From Darwinimomas sp963643215 (GTDB taxonomy: Bacteria; Bacillota; Clostridia; Lachnospirales; Lachnospiraceae), in the NCBI GenBank assembly GCA_963643215.1, contig CAVIJY010000011.1:1-42728 (forward strand): a stretch of 42,728 nt of DNA, read 5' to 3'. Position 1 is the stretch's first letter. Each line of letters opens with the position of its first letter. The translations under genes were made by a program, and so were the position numbers. The notes under the pieces are model-generated. The model made no database searches. It had not been told where the DNA came from and saw only the letters and a list, made by a program, of their open reading frames with translations. Shown here piece after piece: positions 14,524 to 22,069 of this stretch.

Positions 14524-17143
14524 ATCCCCGACATCCGAATTCCCTGTCCAGCTCCTGCAGTATTACCTCAAGGCTGATGGGCTTTGATATATGTCCGTTC
14601 ATTCCTGCCATAAGCGCCTTGTCGCGATCCTCGTCGAAGGCATTGGCCGTCATGGCATAGATCGGAATGTTGGCCTTTCTGTTGCTGCTTAGCGTCCGTA
14701 TCTCCTTTGTTGCTGTATATCCGTCCATCCTCGGCATCTGTATATCCATGAATATCAGATCGTACCTGTCCTCAGGAGCAGCTGCCACGCGCTCTACGGC
14801 ATCGCTTCCGTCCTCTACGCTATCAACTATCAGACCCGCCTCCTGCATGAGTGCCGTTGCTATCTCACGATTCAGCTCATTATCATCTACAAGGAGTATC
14901 TTCAGACCTGCGTGGCGCCTTATATCCTTCTTTCTGTCATCCGACCCGGTGCCTGTTGCGGCGCCGTCCGGCCGTCCTTCGGCTGCGTCTGAGATCTCCT
15001 TCGCGGCCGGAATTTCGCCCGTCTCTGTGCCATGTCCGGCAGCTGCATGCTGCAGCTTCAGAGTGACGATAAATTCCGAACCTTTGCCCTTCTCGCTCTC
15101 GAGCGTGATGGTTCCGTTCATCATCTCCACAATATTGCGTGCGATGGCAAGCCCCAGCCCTGTGCCCTGTACGCCGCTTTCGGTCGTGTTTCTCTCCCGG
15201 GCGAACAGGTCAAATATGTGCTCCTGAAATTCTCTGTCTACGCCTATTCCGTCATCCTTCACGCTTATCTCGTATACCGAATGTCCTGCTTCATCACACG
15301 GTCTCTCTGTGACCGTGATACCTATCGTCCCGGCCTCCTGTGTATACTTTACGGCATTGCTTGCGATATTTATCAGCACCTGTGTCAGCCGCAGCTTGTC
15401 CGTGATGACATTCTCATGGGTTATATTCCGGGTCTCTATGCTCAGCCTCTGCCGCTTCGCATAAGCGCTTCCCTGAAGGATGGTTTTCAGCTCGTCAAGC
15501 ACATCCGGCAGATGCACCGGTGCGCTCTCCAGCTTTACATTTCCGCTCTCGATGCGGCTCATGTCAAGTATGTCATTGATCAGAGCCAGCAGATGTTTTC
15601 CGGAGATATCTATTTTCTTCAGATACTCCAGTACGGTCTGCCTGCTGTCTATATGGCTGACGGCAAGAGCTGTGAATCCTATGATGGCATTCATAGGTGT
15701 CCGTATATCGTGCGACATATTGCTCAGAAAGTTTGTCTTGGATCTGTTGGCATGCTCAGCTGCCCGCAGCGCATCCCTGAGTGCTGTCTCCTGTGCCATA
15801 TCATGCTCTCTCTCGGCTGTCACATCACGATTTGCTATCAGCACCGACTCTATATCTCCGCCCTCTCCGTATCGGTTTGGAATGAGCAATGACTGTACCC
15901 ATCCGCCCTTCTGCGTACAGAAGGTAAAGGAGAGGGGCTTCTGTCTCGCAAGTCGCTGCGCGACCGTATCCATGTCCAGATATTCCAGAAACGCCTCCTG
16001 AAACGGCTCAGCTACATATCGGCGTGCATTTTCCTGCTGAGCGGTTTTGTCCAGCGTTATCTTCGGGTGATTCATGATTGTTCCGTCGAAGTCCTTCACC
16101 ATCTCGATCTCTCCGGTATGCAGATCCACAAGCGTGATGGATGTATACGCATATCCTATCGACCTGATGATGCGAAGCCTTTTCTGCTCCCTCTCCAGCA
16201 CTGCCTTTTCCGCATTGCTGCGTCCGAGCACATGAATCAGATAGATCATGATTGCAACCAGCAGATAGCCGGAGCATATGATATTTCTTCTCATGAAGAC
16301 CTGATGAGCCGGAAAGAACATGTAAATGGAATATATACCGCTCCGCGCTTTCTGTCCGTACCATATACCGTTTCCTGCTCTGAGTCTTATGATTCCGTCA
16401 TCATCCGGATCCAGCCCGCCGATGAAGAGCTCGCGACATTCGTCTATCGTCCTTTCCTGCAGATTGTCGCTGTTGGTTCCGACTATACGATCTCCGTCGC
16501 TCACCGCCACAATACCGCCCATCTCGAACGGAAAGCCTGTGAACAGCGTCTCCATCGACAGTCCCTCGCTCAGGATTCCTTCCTTGCGGACATATGTCAA
16601 TATCATGCCCGGCGCGTCTTTTCGCGCTACGACGGCGACATCACAGAATCCTCCGTCCGTCTCCATCCTCTCGACATAGGTTTTCTGCGGATACAGCAGG
16701 ATATCGTTGATATATGAGCTCTGTATCAGCTCCTGCCACATATCCTTTGCCGCGCCGCCGCCCTCTGCGGCGTCCTTCGAGGCCTCCATCACCACATTCA
16801 GCTCCTCATCCAGTACAAGTGCCCCGGTGATTCTCTGATCGGTGATATATGTGTCAAGCCTTTCCTCACTGCATTCATCCAGTCTCCTCCACTGGCTTAT
16901 GTTCTCAGCCAGCTCCGTGGACTTATCAAGAAGACGCATCAGGCTCTTGACTCTGTCGTCAGTCTGATATATTCCGAGACGCATGATCCTGAGCTTTGCA
17001 AAATCTATGGTTTCCTCAAGCGTGCTCTGCAGCCTTCTGCGCCCGTCATATGTGAATGTCGCAAACAGGACGATTCCCACCATGAGCAATGCCGTAAAGA
17101 AGGTGTGCCGCGATGCCCGCACTGATGTTTTGTCCTTTGTCAA
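14522..17143 (-). CDS. Hybrid sensor histidine kinase with receiver domain (module 2)
   Basis: An 873-residue membrane kinase. Membrane segments at about 14-31 and 288-305 enclose an extracellular sensor. A PAS-like region (about 325-445) precedes the DHp domain with His478 (NMSHDIRTPMNAI), an ATPase domain (N box SNAVKYT, DDGIGVD, GTGLGLA) and a receiver with Asp800 (IFMDIQMP), Thr832 and Lys854. No DNA-binding domain is present. The start is TTG at 17143 behind GGAGGAGGGG, overlapping the upstream binding-protein stop by four bases. Architecture and arrangement repeat those of module 1, indicating an old duplication; module 2 has the extra PAS-like region. Confidence 0.92.
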   Translation of the reverse strand: MTKDKTSVRASRHTFFTALLMVGIVLFATFTYDGRRRLQSTLEETIDFAKLRIMRLGIYQTDDRVKSLMRLLDKSTELAENISQWRRLDECSEERLDTYITDQRITGALVLDEELNVVMEASKDAAEGGGAAKDMWQELIQSSYINDILLYPQKTYVERMETDGGFCDVAVVARKDAPGMILTYVRKEGILSEGLSMETLFTGFPFEMGGIVAVSDGDRIVGTNSDNLQERTIDECRELFIGGLDPDDDGIIRLRAGNGIWYGQKARSGIYSIYMFFPAHQVFMRRNIICSGYLLVAIMIYLIHVLGRSNAEKAVLEREQKRLRIIRSIGYAYTSITLVDLHTGEIEMVKDFDGTIMNHPKITLDKTAQQENARRYVAEPFQEAFLEYLDMDTVAQRLARQKPLSFTFCTQKGGWVQSLLIPNRYGEGGDIESVLIANRDVTAEREHDMAQETALRDALRAAEHANRSKTNFLSNMSHDIRTPMNAIIGFTALAVSHIDSRQTVLEYLKKIDISGKHLLALINDILDMSRIESGNVKLESAPVHLPDVLDELKTILQGSAYAKRQRLSIETRNITHENVITDKLRLTQVLINIASNAVKYTQEAGTIGITVTERPCDEAGHSVYEISVKDDGIGVDREFQEHIFDLFARERNTTESGVQGTGLGLAIARNIVEMMNGTITLESEKGKGSEFIVTLKLQHAAAGHGTETGEIPAAKEISDAAEGRPDGAATGTGSDDRKKDIRRHAGLKILLVDDNELNREIATALMQEAGLIVDSVEDGSDAVERVAAAPEDRYDLIFMDIQMPRMDGYTATKEIRTLSSNRKANIPIYAMTANAFDEDRDKALMAGMNGHISKPISLEVILQELDREFGCRG

Positions 17144-18009
17144 GAGTCCCCTCCTCCGACCGTCTTGGCCGGATCAAGACCGTAACGGCTTGCAATCTCG
17201 TTCAGTGTTCCGTCCTGCTTCATCTGTATCAGCACCTGCGTCAGCTCCCCCGCCAGCTCCTCATGCGTTCCCTTCTCAAAGGCCACCCCTATCTTAGACA
17301 TATAAGGGCTCTCACTGAGTATCCTGTATGTGTCGGAGTTTTCTGCTATCATCCCGCTTATGAGTGCCTCATGACCTGCGATCGCGTCTACATATCCCTT
17401 GCGCAATGCTCCGAACATCTCGTCCGTCGTTGCAAAGCTGTTGACTACACCCGCCTTCGGAAGCGGAGATTCCAGTTTTCCCAAAAGAAGTTCCTCCGCC
17501 TTGGTGGTTGCCTGAACGCCGACCCTTTTACCGGCCAGATCGGCCATGGCATGTATATCGCTGTCCGCCCGCACCGCGATGACCTGACGGCTGTACATAT
17601 ACGGTCCCGCCCATTGATACCTGTCCTCTCTGTCTGTCATGGAGTAGCAGCTCCATATACAGTCGATGGTTCCGTCGGCAAGGTACTCATTCTTGCGTGC
17701 CCATTCTATAAGTCTGAATTCCGGCTCATATCCGAGCTTTCTGAACGCCTTCCTCGCAAGCTCTATATCTATTCCGCCGAAGTTGCCGTTGATATCCAGA
17801 TAGCTGTACGGTTCGAAGCTGTCGACCCCGACTATGACAGTCTCTCTGCTGTCGGTCCCTTCACCGGGCACAGCTGTGCATCCGCAGACAGCTGCCGATA
17901 CAAGCAGTACCAGTACCAGCAGCACAGTCATGCTGCAGGCTTGTCCCGCAGCTCTGCCCCTGCGGCGTATCTGATGCATATGTGTCTTTTCAGTACGGTT
18001 TTCTCGCAT
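17140..18009 (-). CDS. Family-3 solute-binding lipoprotein (module 2 sensor partner)
   Basis: A 289-residue binding protein with a basic N-terminus, a hydrophobic segment and probable lipobox VCGC (Cys44). The mature part is clearly related to the module 1 protein (VGVDSFEPYSYLDINGNFGG, IDIELARKAFRKLGY, IDCIWSCYSM). No transporter subunits are adjacent. AAGGAC lies six bases before the ATG. It is the first gene of a leftward run that continues through both kinases and the DUF1294 gene. Ligand unknown; amino-acid-like or other small polar compounds are typical for family 3. Confidence 0.88.
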   Translation of the reverse strand: MRENRTEKTHMHQIRRRGRAAGQACSMTVLLVLVLLVSAAVCGCTAVPGEGTDSRETVIVGVDSFEPYSYLDINGNFGGIDIELARKAFRKLGYEPEFRLIEWARKNEYLADGTIDCIWSCYSMTDREDRYQWAGPYMYSRQVIAVRADSDIHAMADLAGKRVGVQATTKAEELLLGKLESPLPKAGVVNSFATTDEMFGALRKGYVDAIAGHEALISGMIAENSDTYRILSESPYMSKIGVAFEKGTHEELAGELTQVLIQMKQDGTLNEIASRYGLDPAKTVGGGDS

Positions 18010-18075
18010 TGATCGTCCTTTTCAGCCAAATAAGGCATAAATACCCTCTATAGAATCTATGCCGCAGTCCGCCAT

Positions 18076-18104
18076 ATTCTACCATAGGACATACTTTATA
18101 TCCA
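18076..18104 (-). promoter_or_regulatory. Promoter of the binding-protein/kinase run
   Basis: TGGATA (18099-18104), 17-base spacer, TAGAAT (18076-18081) on the minus strand, with TG one base before the -10. The predicted leader is about 60 bases. Confidence 0.6.
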
Positions 18105-18178
18105 CAGCTGTTGTCCGGCAAAACCATGAACTTTTATATGAACATATGATTTCTTATATGATTTCACGGCCTGATTGC

Positions 18179-18187
18179 TGTTATAAT
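18179..18187 (+). promoter_or_regulatory. Extended -10 promoter of the DMT transporter gene
   Basis: TGTTATAAT, a perfect extended -10, with a weak -35. A start near 18194 would place the adjoining repeat module entirely inside the 5' leader. Confidence 0.55.
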
Positions 18188-18203
18188 CTGACGGTCAGGA
18201 AAA

Positions 18204-18258
18204 GAAGTGCGAAGCACGAAACAATCCGAGTAACCGGAGGTTCGGGTGCATCCGAACC
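18204..18258 (+). repeat. Right-end module of the GGTTAC element plus GGTTCGGGTGCA hairpin
   Basis: GAAGTGCGAAGCACGAAAC and ATCCGAGTAACC match the right end of the 189-nt element; the left part is absent. It is followed by GGTTCGGGTGCATCCGAACC, a 20-nt hairpin sequence also found after copy B. A GGAGG sits between the two parts, about 23 bases before the first ATG, close to a start only if the hairpin forms. Confidence 0.75.
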
Positions 18259-18270
18259 AAATATGGAAGA

Positions 18271-19191
18271 ATGGCGGACATGATCATGAACTCAAAAAGT
18301 AAGACAAAAGGCAATCTGATACTGCTGCTGACTGCGCTGATATGGGGCAGCGCATTTGTTGCGCAAAGCGCGGCAGCCGACATCATAGGGACATTTACCT
18401 ACAATGCATCAAGAAATATTCTGGGAGCGCTGGTGCTGCTTCCTGTGATATGCGTATCCGAAAGGACAAAGCGCCCCTCTGCCGCTTCCTCCGCGCCCGT
18501 CGACCGCAATACTCTCGCGGGAGGCATCTGCTGCGGCATCATACTCACTGCCGCCAGCGGCTTTCAGCAGGCCGGAGTCGCGCTCACCACGGCCGGCAAG
18601 GCCGGCTTCATCACGGCTCTGTATATCATCATGGTTCCCCTGGCCGGCATATTTCTCGGAAAAAAGATAGCGCCTGTCATATGGTTCTGTGTCGCGCTTG
18701 CGATATCCGGATTCTATCTTCTGTGTGTGAAGGAGGGCTTTTCCGTATCGCGCGGAGATGTGCTGGTTCTGATATGCGCGATATGCTTTACCGGGCATAT
18801 ACTGACCATCGACCATTTTTCTGCCTTAAACACGGATCCTGTGAAGATGTCATGCATCCAGTTTGCCACAGCTGCATTTATATCCGGCATACTCATGCTT
18901 ATATTCGAGCATCCGACATGGGATTCCATAAGAGCGGCGGGCATTCCGATTCTCTATGCCGGTATTCTCTCCAGCGGTGCGGCCTATACGCTGCAGATCA
19001 TCGGCCAGCGCTATACCGATCCGACCACTGCCACTCTCATCATGAGCCTTGAATCGGTTTTTGCCGCACTGGCGGGCTGGCTCATACTTCATGAGACATT
19101 GTCTTTCAAAGAGCTGCTGGGCTGCGTGCTCGTCTTTGCGGCAGTCATACTGGCCCAGATACCGCTTCCCGGCAGAAAAAATCAAGCATGA
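18271..19191 (+). CDS. DMT-superfamily (EamA) transporter
   Basis: A 306-residue membrane protein with ten predicted helices in two EamA repeats. It has the usual opening LLLTALIWGSAFVAQ, GFITALYIIMVPL at the end of the first half and PTTATLIMSLESVFAALAGWL in the second. Members export or import small metabolites such as amino acids; the substrate here is unknown. The start is uncertain: in-frame ATGs occur at 18271, 18280 and 18286, and only weak GGAAGA or GGCGGA sites are near. The leader carries a repeat module. Confidence 0.88.
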   Translation: MADMIMNSKSKTKGNLILLLTALIWGSAFVAQSAAADIIGTFTYNASRNILGALVLLPVICVSERTKRPSAASSAPVDRNTLAGGICCGIILTAASGFQQAGVALTTAGKAGFITALYIIMVPLAGIFLGKKIAPVIWFCVALAISGFYLLCVKEGFSVSRGDVLVLICAICFTGHILTIDHFSALNTDPVKMSCIQFATAAFISGILMLIFEHPTWDSIRAAGIPILYAGILSSGAAYTLQIIGQRYTDPTTATLIMSLESVFAALAGWLILHETLSFKELLGCVLVFAAVILAQIPLPGRKNQA

Positions 19192-19235
19192 ATATCGATT
19201 GTACATCAACCGTGGAAAACATGCTTCAATCAATG

Positions 19236-19274
19236 AAGCAGCCCGCACTCCCTGTCCGGGAATGCGGGCTGCTT
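19236..19274. terminator. Shared terminator between the DMT and metY genes
   Basis: AAGCAGCCCGCA pairs with TGCGGGCTGCTT, and TCCC with GGGA inside. The stem is strong; T runs are short on both strands. It lies between convergent genes. Confidence 0.75.
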
Positions 19275-19293
19275 TGCAAGAAAGGATAGCTGA

Positions 19294-20574
19294 TTATACG
19301 GCAGCGAATCCGCGCTGCAGATCCGCAATTATGTCATCTACATGCTCTGTTCCGATGGACAGGCGGATAGTATTGGGGCGTATGCCCTGATCCTCCAGCT
19401 CCTCGGGTGAGAGCTGACTGTGCGTTGTAGTCGCCGGATGAATGACAAGGCTCTTTACATCGGCCACATTGGCCAGAAGCGAGAATATCTCAAGCGCATC
19501 GATGAATCTGCATGCCTCATCCTTTCCGCCCTTGATCTCAAAGGTGAAGATGGAACCTCCGCCCTGCGGGAAATACCTCTCGTACAGCTCATGATCCGGA
19601 TGATCCGGCAGAGACGGATGATTGACCTTTTCCACCTGCGGGTGGCTCGCCAGAAACTCTACTACCTTTCTGGTATTCTCCGCATGTCTTTCAACTCTCA
19701 GTGACAGAGTCTCTATGCCCTGAAGCAGCAGCCATGCAGCAAATGGAGATATGGTTGCTCCCATGTCACGAAGCAGGATGGCTCTTATGTATGTGACAAA
19801 TGCAGCCGGACCTGCGGCATCCGCAAATGATATTCCGTGATAGCTTGGATTTGCATCTGCGATCGCCGGGTATTTGCCGCTTGCCTTCCAGTCGAACTTA
19901 CCCGAATCCACGATGATTCCGCCCAGCGTCGTCCCGTGTCCTCCGAGGAACTTTGTAGCAGAGTGAACCACTATATCGGCTCCGTGCTCTATCGGACGGA
20001 TGAGATACGGGGTTCCGAATGTATTGTCAACCACAAGCGGCAGACCATGTCTGTGAGCAAGCTCCGCAAGCGCGTCGATATCCGGAATGTCGCAGTTCGG
20101 ATTGCCCAGTGTCTCGATGTAGATGGCTCTGGTGTTGTCCCTGATCGCCGCCTCAACCTCTGCCAGATCATGAATGTTTACAAAGCTGGCTGTGATTCCG
20201 AAGTTCGGCAGTGTGTGCTCAAGCAGATTGTAACTGCCTCCGTAGATGGTCTTCTGCGCTACGAAATGTCCGCCGTTCTGTCCGAGCGCCTCAAGTGTAT
20301 ATGATATAGCCGCCGCGCCTGACGCAAGTGCCAGCGCTGCAACACCGCCCTCCAGTGCTGCGACACGCTTCTCCAGCACATCCTGCGTGGAGTTTGTGAG
20401 TCTTCCGTAGATATTACCCGCATCTGTAAGCCCGAATCTTGCCGCCGCGTGCTCACAGTTGCGGAACACATAGGAGGTTGTCGCATAGATCGGAACAGCA
20501 CGGGAATCTGTTGCAGGGTCGGGAGTTTCCTGACCCACATGAAGCTGCAGGGTTTCAAATTTGTAGTCAGACAT
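19294..20574 (-). CDS. metY: O-acetylhomoserine sulfhydrylase
   Basis: A 426-residue PLP enzyme of the Cys/Met metabolism family that makes homocysteine from O-acetylhomoserine and sulfide (or methionine from methanethiol). The opening FETLQLHVGQETPDPATDSRA and the PLP lysine in HSATKFLGGHG (K208) are typical, as is its length, longer than cystathionine synthases and lyases. The Shine-Dalgarno is GAAAGGAAA. The promoter has a CCTACTAGGTAGG palindrome just after the -10, shared in type with nifS, which points to sulfur-responsive repression (inference). No SAM riboswitch or T-box was seen. Confidence 0.95.
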   Translation of the reverse strand: MSDYKFETLQLHVGQETPDPATDSRAVPIYATTSYVFRNCEHAAARFGLTDAGNIYGRLTNSTQDVLEKRVAALEGGVAALALASGAAAISYTLEALGQNGGHFVAQKTIYGGSYNLLEHTLPNFGITASFVNIHDLAEVEAAIRDNTRAIYIETLGNPNCDIPDIDALAELAHRHGLPLVVDNTFGTPYLIRPIEHGADIVVHSATKFLGGHGTTLGGIIVDSGKFDWKASGKYPAIADANPSYHGISFADAAGPAAFVTYIRAILLRDMGATISPFAAWLLLQGIETLSLRVERHAENTRKVVEFLASHPQVEKVNHPSLPDHPDHELYERYFPQGGGSIFTFEIKGGKDEACRFIDALEIFSLLANVADVKSLVIHPATTTHSQLSPEELEDQGIRPNTIRLSIGTEHVDDIIADLQRGFAAV

Positions 20575-20599
20575 GGTCGTGGTTTCCTTTCACCGTTTT

Positions 20600-20613
20600 A
20601 CCTACTAGGTAGG
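20600..20613 (-). promoter_or_regulatory. Putative Rrf2/CymR-type operator of metY
   Basis: ACCTACTAGGT is a perfect 11-nt palindrome inside the wider CCTACTAGGTAGG, and lies just downstream of the -10. Its half sites match those by the nifS promoter. Confidence 0.5.
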
Positions 20614-20622
20614 TTGGGTATT

Positions 20623-20651
20623 GGTATACCACACCCGGGCAGACGCGTCAA
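20623..20651 (-). promoter_or_regulatory. metY promoter
   Basis: TTGACG (20646-20651), 17-base spacer, TATACC (20623-20628) on the minus strand, with TGG before the -10. The start would be near 20616, directly at the palindrome. Confidence 0.75.
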
Positions 20652-20698
20652 TCACCTTATCACATGTTTCAGGTATATTTTTATGTGCACCGCCCGAT

Positions 20699-21838
20699 CT
20701 ATCTCTCGTAGTGCTTCGCAACATCCTTCAGATAGCTGATGATTGTCAGATGCTGCGGGCAGACATCCTCGCATTGTCCGCATTCCACGCAATCGCTTGC
20801 CTTGCCTGCTTTCTTTGCGATCAGCTCGTAGTTTGTAAAGTTTACCGTCCAGCCCTTCTTCTCCAGATCCTCACGCATATCCTCATTGTAGATGGAGAAA
20901 TACTTCGGAATCGGTATCTGCTGCGGGCAGCCCTCTGTGCAATATGCGCAGCCCGTGCATGCGATGGCTGTCTGGCTGTTGATGATATCCGCCACCTTAA
21001 AGCAGGCATCTCTCTGTTCGTCTGTCAGCGGCTTGAAGTCCTTCATGTATGACACATTGTCCTTCATCTGCTCTGTGCTGCTCATGCCCGAGAGCACCAC
21101 CATGACATTGTCAAGGCTTGCCGCAAAGCGTATAGCCCAGCTCGGAACCGACATGGCAGGGTCCAGTGCGTCAAATATCTTTTTGCCTTCGTCCGGAATC
21201 GTCGCCAGAGAACCTCCCTTGACCGGCTCCATGACGATAACCGGCTTGCCGTGCTTTACACATACCTCATAGCAGCCGCGTGACTGCACCCAGTTGCTCT
21301 CCCAGTCGAGATAGTTGAGCTGAAGCTGTACGAACTCGACCTCCGGGTGATCCGTAAGTATCCTGTCCAGAAGCTCCGGCTTGTCATGATATGAGAATCC
21401 CGCATGCTTTACCAAGCCCGCCGCCTTCTTCTCCTGCAGCCATTCAAAGCACTTGAACTCCTCATACTTGCCTATCTTGCCCTCGTCTATTCCGTGAAGC
21501 AGATAGTAATCAAAGTATCCCGCTCCGGTCTTTTCCAGCTGCTTGTTGAACACCTCGTCACGCCCCTCCAGCGTATCGAAATATCCCTCGTGCAGCTTGG
21601 ATGCGAGTGTGAAGCTTTCTCTCGGATAGCGCTCCACCAGTGCTACCCTCGCGGCGTTCTCGCTTTCAAAGCTCATGTACATCCACGCCGTGTCAAAGTA
21701 TGTAAAACCATTGTCCAGGAAGTAGTCCACCATCTGCTTCATCTGCTCGATGTCGATATTCTTGGACTTGGGCTGACCGTCAAGAACGGGCAGTCTCATC
21801 AGTCCGAAACCAAGCTTCTTCTCCGGTTTAAATTGCAT
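20699..21838 (-). CDS. Aldo/keto reductase with two 4Fe-4S motifs
   Basis: A 379-residue protein. The first 280 residues are an aldo/keto reductase barrel (GFGLMRLPV, FDTAWMYMS, YYLLHGID, VKHAGFSYHD). The C-terminal 100 residues carry two ferredoxin-type motifs CTGCAYCTEGCP and CVECGQCEDVCP, each CxxCxxCxxxCP. Such proteins are common in anaerobes and are presumed to couple NAD(P)H and Fe-S electron carriers; substrates are unknown. The ATG follows GAGGAGG by about seven bases. It is monocistronic with an extended -10 upstream. Its clusters would need the assembly genes found elsewhere in the window. Confidence 0.92.
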   Translation of the reverse strand: MQFKPEKKLGFGLMRLPVLDGQPKSKNIDIEQMKQMVDYFLDNGFTYFDTAWMYMSFESENAARVALVERYPRESFTLASKLHEGYFDTLEGRDEVFNKQLEKTGAGYFDYYLLHGIDEGKIGKYEEFKCFEWLQEKKAAGLVKHAGFSYHDKPELLDRILTDHPEVEFVQLQLNYLDWESNWVQSRGCYEVCVKHGKPVIVMEPVKGGSLATIPDEGKKIFDALDPAMSVPSWAIRFAASLDNVMVVLSGMSSTEQMKDNVSYMKDFKPLTDEQRDACFKVADIINSQTAIACTGCAYCTEGCPQQIPIPKYFSIYNEDMREDLEKKGWTVNFTNYELIAKKAGKASDCVECGQCEDVCPQHLTIISYLKDVAKHYER

Positions 21839-21880
21839 CGTTTCTTCCTCCTCATGTATATATTTCAGTACCTGAGATGC

Positions 21881-21889
21881 ATTATAGCA
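21881..21889 (-). promoter_or_regulatory. Extended -10 promoter of the aldo/keto reductase gene
   Basis: TGCTATAAT on the minus strand; no clear -35. The 32-bp palindrome at 21924-21955 lies just upstream. Confidence 0.55.
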
Positions 21890-21923
21890 TATATCTGACC
21901 AAATGCCGTTTCTGCTTCATTGC

Positions 21924-21992
21924 AATCATGGTTCGGGTGCACCCGAACCATGATTACTCGGATTGTTTCGTGCTTCGCACTCCCACAATCCG
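21924..21992 (-). repeat. Right-end element module with a perfect 32-bp palindrome
   Basis: On the minus strand, GGATTGTGGGAGTGCGAAGC and ACGAAACAATCCGAGTAA match the right end of the 189-nt element. This is followed by a perfect 32-bp palindrome (21924-21955, centred on GTGCAC) containing GGTTCGGGTGCACCCGAACC. The same hairpin with one C-to-T change, giving a G-U pair, follows two other copies. Confidence 0.8.
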
Positions 21993-22003
21993 GTCATGTA
22001 TTA

Positions 22004-22041
22004 AACAGGCGGCACTCAGCCGAAGCTGAGTGCCGCCTGTT
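22004..22041 (-). terminator. Terminator of the cell-wall-binding repeat gene
   Basis: A 17-bp perfect stem AACAGGCGGCACTCAGC closed by a TTCG tetraloop (minus strand), about 30 bases after the stop codon. Confidence 0.85.
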
Positions 22042-22069
22042 CTGTTGTTCTGTTCTGCAGATTCCGGGT

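Noticed and set aside
14522..17143. Independent promoter for the module 1 binding-protein gene within the kinase gene end
   Set aside because: The intervening 65 bases are occupied by the leader repeat and show no convincing -35/-10 pair; co-transcription is simpler.
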